Part shown: piece after piece, positions 1-48,593 of the stretch
Layout of the letters: every line of letters begins with the position of its first letter
Position numbering within the stretch: the stretch's first letter is position 1
From: Microglena sp. YARC
Lineage: Eukaryota > Chlorophyta > Chlorophyceae > Chlamydomonadales > Chlamydomonadaceae
Length of the DNA: 64,000 nt
Reading direction: 5' to 3'
NCBI GenBank assembly: GCA_022414725.1
Contig: CM039462.1
Location: forward strand, 122,142,709 to 122,206,708
Translations under genes and position numbers: made by a program
The notes under the pieces: model-generated
Database searches by the model: none
What the model saw: only the letters and a program-made list of their open reading frames with translations
What the model was told of the DNA's origin: nothing

Positions 1-79
1 CAGGCGTGTCACATGTATCTGTTTTAGGCATGCCTGAAGCTACGTGGCAGTTTGTTGCAGGAAAAGCGAGCTCACTCAC

Positions 80-440
80 CAACAACGACACCCTCGTATT
101 CCAAGATGACGCTGAACCAGCCAGTCCCTAGGCGTTCCATTCGCTGCAGAGGGTTGTGAACAGACGGGTCGTCTGCCAAACCTTCGACATCGACAGGTAG
201 GGGAGCCAACTGCTCCATCTCTTGCTCTTTCAAACGCTCTACGACGGAGACGGGAACGTAGGAGTGTGCACGGGCCATAATGTGTCTTGGGGCTTGTTGA
301 CTTGAGCTCATTCTCGTAGGACGTGACACTTGCACACGTGGCACGCGTGAGGAAGATGCTGGAGCTAAATTTCTGACTCTGCAGCCTTCATAACTGGGAA
401 CACTCGCGCAGGGGTTGAACATTCGGGTGAACAAGCTCAT
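80..440 (-). CDS. PYRP2: PYRP2-like HAD phosphatase, first exon (gene continues off the left edge)
   Basis: The exon encodes about 120 residues from an ATG at 440-438 and ends in a GTGAGT donor (minus strand, complement of 74-79), leaving phase 1. The first ~60 residues are rich in Arg, Ser and Pro and poor in acids, as in a chloroplast transit peptide. The end reads NPLQRMERLGTGWF then SVILEYEGVVV, which closely resembles the start of the HAD domain in plant plastid 5-amino-6-(5-phospho-ribitylamino)uracil phosphatase (Arabidopsis At4g11570, PYRP2: LDRLGCGWFGVIFEWEGVII). That enzyme dephosphorylates a riboflavin precursor in plastids. In this family the usual catalytic DxD is replaced in part (here EYEG), as in the plant protein. 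The remaining HAD motifs would be in exons outside the window. Family assignment is by remembered similarity; the exact substrate is inferred. Confidence 0.75.
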
Positions 441-3400
441 GGTGCCTTCTCAAATGTTGACAGCAGACGAGTTGACGACGACTGCGGCTTGCGGCTAGAA
501 TGCGCGATTACAGATTTCGAAAGGCTTTGCGCTCGGAACGCTTACGAGGTCAACCTTCGATCCACTTCAGTTAAATGTTCAAACCTTCCTCCGATTGCTG
601 ACATGGATACTCAAACATGCCACGTCGTATTGACGCAGCAATCCCCTCCCTGGAGCTATCCAACTAGGAACCCTAGCGGGACCCCAATCAACGGGCACAA
701 AACAGGCACCACCACATAGCGCATACAAGATTTTGCAGGCTCTCGCCCTCTCCTGCCCGCTTCCCAACAAGTCCTAGGCGGCGTCGCAATCGACACGGGA
801 TATTGGCAGAGAGTGTTATCGGAGCAACAGGTGGCAAGAAAGCGCCGTATGGATGAAGTGCCGTATGGAAGAGGGACAAGTGTGACAGGGGTTTAGGGGA
901 TGACGCTGGCAACGTCTGAAAACAATGGACCGGCAGCGGAAGCAGCAAATCTAAGAAATCCTATCTGCCGCTAGCTGGCAGGCACAGGCGCTTCAGAAGT
1001 GGGGAGCAAAGCAAGGAGGGAGATACTCGCAACCTAGGAACTTTGAAAAAAATCTGCCCGATGATGCGAACAGCTTCCTTTCTTTCTTGCACAATTCTGC
1101 GCTCTCGAAGCCTCGTTTTGTGGCGGAGGCGTGGGGTGTAAACTGTTCGACTAAGTATTCAGTTCCGAGTTTGCGAGTATCTACCCCGCGCGAAACGAGG
1201 CTGAGAACGAGGCTTAAGTCAGTGCTGCTTGAAATCCAACAACCCTTCAAAAACTCTCAGTTCCGTCACTTTAAAGCCAACAAAGCTGCAACATCCATCG
1301 ATTCAATGAAATTCAATTACATCGAATAAAATTTAATTTAATCCTATTCAAATTGAGATAAATTAATGCAATAACATGCCTTCAAATCACGTTACTTAAA
1401 TTAGATTGAAAGGAATAAATCGAATTAAAATAACACTACATTAAATTAAATCAAATTAAAATTAATTAAAATACATTGAATTAAGGATTCAAATCATTTC
1501 ATTCGGGATGCGCCTCCAGGCGCCCTTCATTTCTGTGGTGTTTGTATTTTGTCTGAATCTTTATATACCGGTACGTACTGTCTCGTCTATGATAGAGGAC
1601 ATTGAGACTTCAGTATGATCGACCTGGACTTCTGTCCTTATCTTATTATCACTTTTGGAGTTTTGGATCACCGTCCGGGTGGTGCACTTTTTGTGTGTGT
1701 ATGTGTGTGTGATGGTGTATTGAGAGATAATGGGGAGCGGGCCTGTTTCGGCCTGTTTTACTGAGTAAATTGCGCAAGAGTCCAGTATGCGTATTAATGT
1801 GCTATGGAATTGGCGAAACGTGGAGTCCAGAAATAAATGGACGCCTAAAACTGTACGGAGCATTGATGTCATTCCTAACTTTATTTATTGAACGTTCTAC
1901 GAAGCACATTACGTTATTAATGCCCTTTCACTGCAATTTCTTGTGACGTGTGTTAAGTAGCCTTGGCAGCAGAAGACGTGCCAGTCGCTACATTTCTCCT
2001 TGGAAAACTATGTGTGTTTATCTTGTGCATGTGCTCGAGCTGTTTGGATTACGACCTTCCATACATGAAGAACGTGAGTCACGCACAAACTTGGATCACC
2101 AACTTGTGACCTATCGTATCGGCCGAAGTGGTGCACGGCGATTATCACGTTTCCCCTTTATGTTGATATCTTGGAGAAAAAAGGAAAAGCGAAACCAGGG
2201 TTTCCAGGTCAAGCCCCCCTTGCCCCATCTTCTAACTTAAGCTTGGTAACATGGCTCCAGCCAGCAATTTGGCTGCCCGCCGAGTCGCCGTCTTCGAAAG
2301 CAACTCTCAATACCGTGGCAGGTTACCCCTCTAGATTCGATGTGTTGTAGGGTTCGAAATATCAAACTTGTTTGTTCATTATACAATTGTATGGTTAATT
2401 GTTTGCTGCCCGGAGACCAGGGTACTACTTCTTGCCAAATTGGTCAGCGCTTTTGAGTGCAAAAAGCGCAAAAACTGCACGCTGCGCCCACAGGGGGTTG
2501 AAAAAACTGCGCGAAACGCGGAGGGGCTCAAAAAGGCAGCGCGATACAGCGCTGCTGCGCGCGCTTAATAGTACCCTGCTGGAGACTGCTGGAGTGCTGG
2601 CCTTCCCAAATTCCCATTTGGTGATATGGTAAAACACGCCCATTACTTATAAATCGGCCTAAGCCAAAGCGCTGCCCATAAGTCTATAACAAGACAACAG
2701 GAGCAAGTGGTAGACAACACGGTCTGATGGTCTATCAACCTTCAACCTCTTCACTTTTATTTAATGGAAATCCGTGTGAACATCCGTGTGATAACTTACC
2801 ATTATTACCAGTATGCGCTCTTGCGCAGTAAACACAGGTACTTGGCTTGTTTGCACCAGGGTATTTTCGAAGATGCGATTCGGCGGAAAGTGCGATCATA
2901 AGACAATTCTACTTATGACTTTCTGGCTGGTGCGATTTCAGCTCATTTTGGCAAAAAAATCAAGTTGCATTACAAACCTCTAGTTTCAAGACTTTGGCCT
3001 TGGTCGAACCGTACCAACGATCTCTAGTTTCGCACCAGCTACCCCCTTGTCATAACACCTTGTCATTGCACCTCGTCATCGCACAGTGAGCTAAGGACAA
3101 GTTAGGGGAGTTAATAAGTAGCTTTGAGTGCACCCGTGACCAGAGCCGTATGCCTTATGCATTCACTGAGATTTATACTATAGGGAGTGTATCTTTGATT
3201 TCCCTCAAGAACAATATATTGCATACATTCTTTGGATATTATTACTTTTACTACCGGAGTCGGCAGCAAGCAGCTAAATTGCTGACTGGAGTACTGGAGC
3301 CATGTATCCAAGTTAAAATAGCAGATAGGTAGTACATGTGGGTGTGGATGGCTAAACCTTGATGCCTTGATACATGGGGATGCAGGCAATACCATTGAAT

Positions 3401-4220
3401 GAATGCAGGCTGGGGCTCGCAGAAGTCTCAGTTGAGAATTTATGATTTAGAATGATGAGGAATAGAGGAGAGGATTATGAGCCCGCCGCAGAAATAGGAC
3501 CAATAATAGCCCCACCAAGCCTGCCTCTGTAACAGAATGAGGCCAACTATAGCACTCCAGATTCTGGTCGTACAACAATAAAATTCCTTAGAAAAAGCCC
3601 TGGAATGAACACTGCTGCTGCATGCTCCTTTCCTGTGTGCAGAAGCAAAACACTGTCCGGTTAGCTTGCATGGCTGCAGTGCTGTACCCCGTTGAAAATA
3701 ACCAGATCGAAATGTGCCCCACTCCACAGCCTGCCACCCTAATGCTAATTCCAGCCGTTATCTCGTAATCCTATCCGAAACCAATTACCTAGGCGCGCAT
3801 GACACATCTAGGGCACACACCAGCGTAGGGCCGAGTTCATGCAAAATTACGAACGCGCCAGCAGAGCACCAAGTCAAATTTCAAGGTCCCAAATTCGAGA
3901 GAGTGCACAGGGCAGACAATTGTCCGCAGCTGACACGAGACACTTCTGTGCACATGGCTCTCGATCTGCTGATCTGTTAGTTCGGGAGTTCCTCACCTGT
4001 GCCGACTCCAAACTGCTTTAAATAGCCCTCTGACAATCTCTCACGTCTGCTCCTGGGGCCCGTAGTTACGAAGTTTAATCTAGGTGCCTGGTTTATTTTC
4101 AGCACCAAACTCAGCATTCCACGCACGACACTCCACACTGCGTCCATACGAGGATATTTTGGACCGCATTACGGAGCCTGCCCATAGTGTCCTCACTACT
4201 CAGCACTCTAGCTGAACAGC
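441..4220. other. Intergenic region between divergent HAD and SNF2 genes
   Basis: About 3.8 kb with no ORF that looks like protein. It holds an AT-rich dispersed repeat (1228-1532), a TG-rich patch near 1690-1712, a fragment related to the TIR repeat at 61574-61850 (2243-2330), and a GC-rich stretch at 2405-2585 bounded by inverted copies of CCAGGGTACT. Promoters of both flanking genes must lie here. Short ORFs at 489-719, 1950-2240 and 3714-3980 have no recognisable family and no splice context. Confidence 0.6.
4017..4025 (+). promoter_or_regulatory. Possible TATA-like element of the SNF2 gene
   Basis: TTTAAATAG lies about 200 bp upstream of the SNF2 start codon. Position is plausible for a core promoter with a 5' UTR of roughly 170 nt, but the motif is short and the region is AT-rich, so this is a weak call. 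Confidence 0.2.
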
Positions 4221-40986
<36,766 letters not shown>

Positions 40987-41018
40987 ACATCGCCGAGTTC
41001 AGCTGTCCCAACTCAGGT

Positions 41019-41700
41019 GAGCACCCCACCCCACCCCACCCACCCAACCTAACCTACCAAACGCACCCATGCCTTGGTCCCCCATGGGCGCACAACCAAG
41101 CCTTCATGTGCCTGGCCTATTAAACCTAGGCATAGATTGACTCTAAGCAGGGGACTGGGACATGGCACTTTGCCACACAGGTGAGTACCCCCCACCCCCC
41201 ACTCCACCCACCCAACTACAAACGCACGCATGCCTTGGTCCCCCATGGGCTCACAACCAAGCCTGCCCCTGTGCCCCTATTAAAACCCAGCCATTGGGGT
41301 TAGTAACTCTAAGCAGGGGGACTGGAACATGGCATTTGCACACAGGTCGAGTACCCCCACCCCCACTCCACCCCACCCAACTACAAACGCACGCAGTGTG
41401 CCTTGGTCCCCCATGGGCTCACAACCAAGCCTCCTGTGCCCCTATTAAACCTTCCAGCCAATAGGTTAAACTCTACCCAGCAGGGGACCTGGACATGGCA
41501 CTTATGCAACACACAGTTGAGCAGCCCCACCCCACTCCACCCCCACCCAACTAGAGAACGCACGCATGCCTTGGTCCCCCATGGGCTCACAACCAAGCCT
41601 GCCATATGCCCCACATATCTAATCCCACAGCATAGATTGACGCAGGGGACCTGTAAAAACGGCGCTTTGCACACAGGTGAGCACACTTTTCTGTTTGCAG
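41019..41700 (+). repeat. Echo array after exon 21
   Basis: Four units containing GCAGGGGACTGG, ACATGGCACTTTG, CACACAGGTGAG and CCTTGGTCCCCCATGGGC at about 110-160 bp, derived from the sequence around 40970-41120. Confidence 0.88.
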
Positions 41701-42499
41701 GTGGGGATCGGGTGGACGGGGGAAAAAGACTCCTGGCGGGGTCTCTAACATGTTGAAGATATTTTGTGAATAGGGTGTGTGTGGTGTGGTGGGGGGGGTG
41801 GGGGGGGTGGGGGGGGGCCCCCAAACCTAGTCGAATGAAATTGAGCATGGCAAGTTCGCTCATCTGACAGAAAATTATCTCCTCTTTCGCATAACATCAG
41901 TAAAAAAAACATATTAGCTAGTGAGCAACTCGATTTGTTTGAAAAGGAATACATTTCACCCCAGGAGGTTAGGAGGACCCTTGCACAAACGAGCACCAAC
42001 AGAAAGGGTTCAGAAAGAAAGGACGAGCACCACACAAATGTATAGGTGCCACGTAGCTTTTATTTTCAGCTACCTACATCAGCTTCTAGGCAGCTCCCCT
42101 GGCTTGCTACACAGCCAAACCTACAGCAACAGAGTGTATCTTGAAGCTGGCAGGATCATAATTATAGAAATATTGAAATATTGGTGCTTAGCACAGTGGA
42201 TAGCTCAGGGAGCTGCCTAGAAGCTGCTGCTGGTAGCTGGAAAGATAAGCTGTGAGTTTGTCACATGTTTCTTGTTATAACTATACTTTGTTATGGGATG
42301 GAAAATAAATGTATAGCCTCCTAATAGTCTATCATTGTCTTGATTACTTTCACAAGGGGGGGGGGGGGGGGAGGGGGGGGGGGGGGGGCAGGGGGGGGCG
42401 GAAGAATGTGGGTGAGGATTTTGGGGGAGCAGGGGAAACACTCAATCTGGATCAGCCGTGAGATTGCTAAAGCTGTGGTTCTGGATATAAAACCTCTAA

Positions 42500-42870
42500 G
42501 CATATCTGGCTAACGTCCGCACAGCACACACATACACAAACATGCTTCACTGCCCCCCCACCACCAACACACACACACACACACACACAAACCGCACACA
42601 AACCACTCACATGTACACAAACGCACCCACACCCACAATGCACTCACAAACACATACACACACCACACACAAACCCCACAGGCACGCACCACATTCCCAC
42701 ACACACACAAACCACACAAACACAACTCCCATATACACACAAACTACACACACACACTCCACTTTCCACAACCCATACACAAACCACACGCACCCACACA
42801 AACACTCCCCCCCACCCACACCCACACATACACATACACACATATACATACACATACACCCTCGCCAGGT
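42500..42870 (+). repeat. CACA-rich microsatellite
   Basis: ACACACAAACCACACACAC-type sequence, with poly-G at 42356-42388 just upstream. Only repetitive ORFs. Confidence 0.9.
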
Positions 42871-43009
42871 AATCTAAATCTAAGGAAAGCAGGATGCTCC
42901 AGTGCCGCTGTGCCTCAGCAGCAGCACAGCCAACAATCCTCGTGACTCTAGACTGTGGTGTATGCCAAACACCACCTGCACTTTATAAGTAGCCTGATTT
43001 ACATGGGCT

Positions 43010-44020
43010 CAATCCACCCATCCATGCATGCATGTATCCATGCCCCCATCCATCCGTCCACCCACCAGCCCATGCATGCATGTATCCATGCACCCACCCA
43101 TCCATCCGTCCACCCATCAGCGTATGCATGCATGTATCCAGGCAACCATCCATGCCGTGCCACCCAATCAGCCCATGCATGCATGTATCCATGCACCCAT
43201 CCATCCGTCCACTCCAGCCAGCCCATGGCATGCATGTATCCAGGCAAACCATCCATCCGTCCACGCCATCAGCCCATGCATGCAATGTATCCAGGCAACC
43301 ATCCATGCACCGTGCCATCACCATCAGCCCAATGCAAATGCATGTATCCATGCACCCACATCCATCATCCATTCAGGGTCACCCCATCCACCCATGCACA
43401 AACAATGCACGTATCCATCCACCCATACATCTGTGCATGTATCCATGCACCCATCCGTTCAATCCAGCCGATCCACAAGCTGATAAGGCTGCTCGCCGTC
43501 TTTCTGCAGTAACATCAACATTCAACACATTCAATCCAACTGCAAACAAACCAAATTCCACCACCCACCACAACAACACACCACCATTCAACAACGCATG
43601 TCTACAACCCCCAGTTAACAAAACATTTAACAACCACCCTGCGACACACTAGCACCATTCAACGAGAACACATTTGCAGCAACCACCACCATCATCGACC
43701 ATTCACACCACCATTTCAAAAACGACCATTCACACCACCTGCGACACAACCACCATTAAACGACCATTCGTCGCACCAGCCATTAAACAACCATTCAATA
43801 CCACATGTAACAACATTGACACCACCTGCGACACACCACCATTTAACGACCATTCGCACCACCATTAAACAACCATTCATACACCACCAATGACAACCAT
43901 TGACACCACCTGCGACGGACAAAACCACCATTAAACAACCACTCACAGCACCACCATTTAACAACAATTCGCACCAACGCCGCGACACAGTACCATTAAA
44001 ACAACCATTCACACCAACTG
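43010..44020 (+). repeat. CATGCATGTATCCATGCACC array, then ACCACCATTAAACAACCATT array
   Basis: About nine units of near 60 bp (CCATCCATCCGTCCACCC, CAGCCCATGCATGCATG) to 43470, then irregular CAACCATTCA / CACCACCTGCGACAC units to 44020. Confidence 0.9.
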
Positions 44021-44023
44021 CAG

Positions 44024-44275
44024 GTCACGCGCCGCGGCAGACCCCACTATAATTGCAAATGGCAGAGCGCCCTCCCCGGTCCGGGTAACAGCCAGCCACG
44101 GGGCCAGGGTCCCCGCTCTACCGCCAAGTCCACCGGCCCCAACACATTCGCAGTCGAATACAGTCACGTTGGAACCAGCGACTGATGACGAGTCCTTTGT
44201 CCGCCCATTCATCAGCCCGTGCTACATTTCGGCCCCGAGAGAGCTCGGGAGTGAGCGTGGGGCAAATGGACGAAC
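44024..44275 (+). CDS. Candidate C-terminal exon (CHR24 or a separate small gene)
   Basis: Acceptor AACTGCAG and donor GTGAGG enclose an open frame (phase 2 in, 2 out) coding for a Pro/Ser/Ala-rich segment with ANGRAPSPVRVTASHGARVP, then EPATDDESFVRPFISPCYIS. Base composition is higher in GC than around it. No family recognised; it lies on the same strand as CHR24 and could extend its tail. Confidence 0.4.
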
Positions 44276-44319
44276 GTGAGGGGGGCAACCCCTCCCTTAC
44301 CCAAGCCAGCCTACCCCCA

Positions 44320-44640
44320 TACAGATTCCGTCGCTGCTGCAAGCCGGGGGTGATGTGGTGGACCTGAACTGAATAGACTCAAGATGGGTGATGTCATAGG
44401 GGGGGTGGGGCGGGGAAGGGGTGGGGGGGGGGGGCGTGGGGGAGGCCTTGTGGGCTTTCAAGCTGCCCCTCCACTAACAAACCTGCTGCAATAGGGGGGT
44501 GATGTGTAGCACCTGACTGAGACTAATATTCGGAGATGTGCCAGGGGTGTTGGAGGGGGGGGGGGGGGGGGGGGGGTCCAGCCGCCCTAACTTGCAGACG
44601 CACTGCAAGCGAGGGAGAAGATGTGGTAGACCTGGCCGAA
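44320..44640 (+). repeat. Three-unit repeat with GATGTGGTGGACCTG
   Basis: The sequence CTGCAAG...GGTGATGTGGTGGACCTGA occurs at about 44337, 44487 and 44607, with poly-G tracts between (to 44575). Consistent with echoes of the exon at 44598. Confidence 0.7.
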
Positions 44641-44667
44641 GGCTACTCAGGAAATGTGAAATGGTTT
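44598..44667 (+). CDS. Candidate exon
   Basis: Acceptor CTTGCAG; in phase with the exon at 44024-44275 it reads RTASEGEDVVDLAEGYSGNV then K-W-F. VVDLAEGYS faintly recalls VIDLEEDIS near the C-terminus of plant CHR24. The donor is not certain (end given is approximate). Confidence 0.3.
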
Positions 44668-44741
44668 GTGTGTGGTCGGGCGAGGAGGGCGGGGGGGGCG
44701 TGTATGCGGGGGGGCTGACTGAATACTGAGAGTGCCCCCAG

Positions 44742-44817
44742 ACGGACGAGGCTAGACTTAGATGCCTTAAAGGCTGAGCATGTAACCAAGTCCAATTTCA
44801 AGAAGACTAGAAGGTGA
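44742..44817 (+). CDS. Candidate last exon with basic C-terminus
   Basis: Acceptor CCCCCAG; reads RTRLDLDALKAEHVTKSNFK then K-T-R-R and stop TGA (44815-44817). The Lys/Arg end would suit a nuclear protein. Link to the preceding exon is not proved. Confidence 0.35.
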
Positions 44818-45087
44818 TGGATAGGGATATTGGATTAGGATTGTTAACATGGTTTTCAGCCAAAACTGGGCTGCTCAACGTACGTTACTTCACAGTATTC
44901 CAAGTTCCTCCGTGCAATACCCACCGGAAACCGAGGGGCGCATACTGTGCGATATACGAGTCTTAAAAGCCTTGTAAAGGGGTCCAAGATGTTTATGTAA
45001 TGTTTACACGTTTTCAGGGGTGGGCCAAACAGGCTAAAGTCAAACTTGCCGCCAGTCGTGACAGGAAGGGCGTAAAAGAGAAAGGCA

Positions 45088-45985
45088 TTGAATGAACTGA
45101 ACCCACGTTGGGAGTATGAACCCTACTACACGCACCAACCCGCTGAGTACAATGGTTTTGGGGGAAAGCTGTTCGCAATATTTGCCAATCGGTTCCCATT
45201 GGCTTGCCATCTAGAAGACCACCGCTGTAAGGTCTTATTGAGACGATTGAACCATTGCGTGGAGCTCGAGCTTACCCCCGCTACACATGGCACATTATGG
45301 TTGCCTGTTCTGCGACATTAGCAGCGCAGAAAGTTTAATTTGTCGACAAGCAGCCAGGCAGAAATTTTTCGAGCAAGTGACCAGCAGACGGAATGATCCC
45401 CTGGCCAGGAGAAAGCCGGGTGCTGTTGCAGCTTGTCAGATATCTCCTCAGGTTTTTTTTTTGCTATCTTTTACTCAGACCTCCAAATGACATTCTAGAG
45501 CACGACCATTCTGAGATTGTTGTTGACAAGGCCCAGTTAATTGGCACCACTTAAGACCCGGGGTATGGTGGTGGTATAGGGTGGGTCAATGGGGAGTGAG
45601 TTGAAAGTTAGGTGACGCAATCATGGAATGGGTGTGTAATGTGGGTGGGTATACCAGGTGGAGCATGGGTGGTATGGCCCCAGCCCCCACCCCACCTCCA
45701 ACCTACTTTGCCGATTGCTGTGATGTGGAAGCCAGTCCCCCTGGCACCAAAGATGGGCTCAAGTGCACCAAGACCGCCCCCCACTACAGTGCCCCTTATG
45801 TGCCGAGTTCTTCTGGAAAGTAAGTTGGCTCCCACTGGATGGTGCGCAGTAATTGAGGATGTGTCTGATCTGCGCGAACGAGAGGCGGCGGCAACGGATC
45901 TGTCGGGGGAGCTCAAAGACAAGGAGAAAATCCACTTTAATCACAAAGGCAGCTTGCCTGTGAGGCAGCTGAAGTAGTGACCAGT
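45088..45985 (+). pseudogene. Unrecognised coding-like fragments
   Basis: Three stretches have non-repetitive protein character: 45088-45320 (PRWEYEPYYTHQPAEYNGFG), 45287-45450 (MAHYGCLFCDISSAES, then ARQKFFEQVTSRRNDPLARR) in a different frame, and 45834-45975 (PTGWCAVIEDVSDLRERE, then KEKIHFNHKGSLPVRQLK, stop). A repeat of the 33262-33360 type lies between. They may be a broken gene or an old transposon protein; family unknown. Confidence 0.3.
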
Positions 45986-46429
45986 CCTGACTCCTGAATC
46001 TGTTATATAACGGATTATATACCGGCTATTGATTGGCTAATAAGAGCATCCAGTGGTCTAGGGGATCCCTGCTTGCCCTAACCGCAGTGCCCCCCCGTGT
46101 CAGCTAGGACCAAGGCCCTGCCGTGCAGTACACTGTACTGCAGGGGTTGTCCAAACGGACCCCAGGAGGTGCTTCCTGGGACGCAACACCCAAATGGGGT
46201 GGGTAGGTTTGCGTCCCAGGGACGCAGCCAATTTCGTAGGCGTTGCGTCCTGGAAAGCGCAGTTAAGATTGAAGGTTACGTCCTATAAAATTCCTCTTTT
46301 CCCCCTCCCACAGCAACAGCAGCTTGATGCGTCCACTGCGTCCCAACGCGTCTCAATTTTTCTCATGCTTGATGCGTCCCACTGCGGCCCACTGCGTCTC
46401 AATCTTTTTTTCTCCATGCTTGATGCGTC

Positions 46430-46460
<31 letters not shown>

Positions 46461-47669
46461 GCTTGGCAACAAAAAAATTCATCCAGCCTTCGCTGCTTGG
46501 TCGGAGCATTAGGGCGTGCCGCTAGATTGCATTTTGACGGTTCGAATATTTTTGGAGAGATACGACCAGAAATAAATCGATCACATCAAAAAAATTATTG
46601 GCTTTAGACTAGGGTGCTGTTTGAACCCCGCTCATCCACTCAGGGCCTGGGGCATGTGGGGATTTTTAGGTTCGAGTCCATTCAAATTATGTGGCTGAAA
46701 GAGTCATTTTTGCGTCCTGCACCACCCACTAAGACACTCTCGAGTCGGACGCATCAGCAACGCATTGGGGCGCATTGGGACGCATGAGAACGCAGGGTAA
46801 TGAAGTGAGACGTCAACCAACTTCCAAACCTGCGTCCCGGCGCACCAATCTATGAGGCTGCGTCCGGACGCAACCGACCCTGCATGTTGCGTCCTGGGAC
46901 ACAACGGCTTCCCCCCGGTAGAATTGGGTGGAGCGGCGAATAAGGGACAGGGGAGGGTACAAGGCCGCCATGCCGCAATACAAGCACGTTTACGTTGCGC
47001 TAAGAGGGGTCTTGGATCCTGCTGCGGGGCCGTACTCCTTATGCCGCCCCTTCCATATTCATCAGATCCGCTGCGCGGCGGCAACCATTGCACTACTCCG
47101 AATGCTCTACTGTAATCTATACACACTCAGTAGCTATCCTCCCGGTTTCTGCAGCCTTCCCTCTACAGATAATCAAATAATCTCACGCCTATTCATCAGG
47201 GCGCACTTCAAATAATAATAAAAAACAGCTTCACTGGGGCTGCTTCTGAATACAGATCTGGTGTGTCTATTGAGCCCTCCCCATCATTTAGCCCTAAGTG
47301 GCCTCATCTCCCCCACCTCCCCTCCCCCGGCAAAGCCAATGATATCTTTCAACACTTGGGCCGAGTTCGGTAGGGTGGGACAAAACCCCAGCCCCAAGGG
47401 GAAAGCGTTTCTGAGCCATGCCGAGAAAACTGTGTCACTACCGTTCGTTTGAAATAACGAGAACTCCAGTTTTCCTGGCCGCCCCTGCGTAGGCGAAGGT
47501 TGACTACAGTACTTGGGCAACCCAAGGGGGGGGGGGAGGTCAAGCCCTCCCTCAGATTTTCAGGGATCACATTGGAAATCACAGGTCAATGTTTTTTTTA
47601 CTCTGTTTTAATCTATGCAGTACCGAACAAATGTGATAAGAAACGTTAAGTTATCAGCCTAGCACAAAC

Positions 47670-47671
<2 letters not shown>

Positions 47672-47701
<30 letters not shown>
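47672..47701 (+). repeat. Poly-C run
   Basis: About 30 consecutive C. Similar C or G runs of 15-30 bases occur at 29177, 31855, 33224, 33893, 53650 and 63800. Confidence 0.95.
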
Positions 47702-47703
<2 letters not shown>

Positions 47704-48374
47704 TTCGTTCCGTTTATGATTTGGGCAACACTCGGGGTCAGTTCATCAGTGCTTGTTTATTTCAACTCAAGCCCAGCCTTTACTATTTTGAAGGTTGGGC
47801 CAGTCCCCTAGACTGTAAAAAATATTGCACAAATCGGGCACAAATACATAAATGTGCGCTGTCTGTTTAGAGCAAGAGCCACCGGTTTAGGGTTAAAATC
47901 TATCGCGTTCGAAATAACGGGAGCCACACACATAGTCTATCACAGCCAACAATCGGCTATCCCCGGTTAACAATCGCTATAGTATGGGCAAACTGAGTCC
48001 AGAAGCCGAGGGCAAACCAGGGGAGAACTGGCAGGCCACCGGTGAACGGGCAACTCACCCAGCCACCACCCCTAGCCACACCCGGCCACACAACACCGAC
48101 GCATGCCTGGATCATGTTTGACCGGATCCGGTCATGTTCAAGGAAACTCGGTACCAAGGTGCTTTGGTTCCGAAGGAGGTCTGCTCGCTTGCGTCCTGGC
48201 TTGCATGAACTGAAACCAGGCCCTGGTTCCCTGAGAGAGCATACGAAGGGCATTGAGCACACTTATAACCTAGCACTGGCACTGCACGCTTTGTGTGCCC
48301 GACCGTTTTTTGCAGGAAAAGTCTTAACAACTGCTGTTGATCCTCTCGTGTTTTTCTTTCCATCGCAACCCCTG

Positions 48375-48593
48375 ATGTCGATTCCATCGACTGCTGGGTT
48401 TGCGATTCAGGGCGTCGATGGCAAAGCGCGCGTCTCGACTTGGACCACCAAGAATGGCGTCATGGCGACGCCAGCCTCGCTGCTGCACACCAGGCGCGGT
48501 TTTCCGATGCAAATGTCGCAGGACCTGATTAGGACACTGCACAAGGGTGGAGAGGAACTATCGATCGGCGTCCAGATGAACGTGATGCATTGG
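48375..48593 (+). CDS. QTRT2: QTRT2 exon 1
   Basis: From ATG 48375: [20 protein letters not shown], then [20 protein letters not shown]. Plant QTRT2 has NGRARAGVL and TPSLLLTTRKGLPLFLSPDL here. GTGTGT at 48594 keeps phase 0 into exon 2. A GT-rich stretch follows the donor. Confidence 0.85.

Larger units (their letters stand above)
44818..48374. other. Intergenic region between CHR24 and QTRT2
   Basis: Holds a diverged R1 repeat (45010-45080), coding-like fragments (45088-45985), GGACGCA-rich repeats (46090-46450 and 46790-46910) with a CAG run at 46433-46457, a repeat shared with 33600-33780 (47350-47530), a poly-C run (47672-47701), and a further R1 copy (47770-47820). The QTRT2 promoter must be near 48000-48370; no clear core element is seen. 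Confidence 0.6.

Noticed and set aside
2425..2643. Minus-strand ORF in the GC-rich patch
   Set aside because: Mirrors ORFs on the plus strand, no family match; the patch is bounded by inverted CCAGGGTACT and is probably repeat-derived.
45018..45095. Basic C-terminus (GWAKQAKVKLAASRDRKG) as the last CHR24 exon
   Set aside because: The DNA is a diverged copy of dispersed repeat R1 (GGGTGGGCCAAACAGGCTAA vs GGGTAGCCAAATAGGCTTAA), and the phase with the upstream exon does not fit.
46668..46690. tRNA-like B box GGTTCGAGTCC
   Set aside because: No pairing T stem beyond two bases, no acceptor stem or A box; chance match.
48042..48374. N-terminal extension of QTRT2 exon 1 (open frame to 48042)
   Set aside because: The extra residues have no family similarity and the ATG at 48375 lies at the normal place relative to the first conserved strand.
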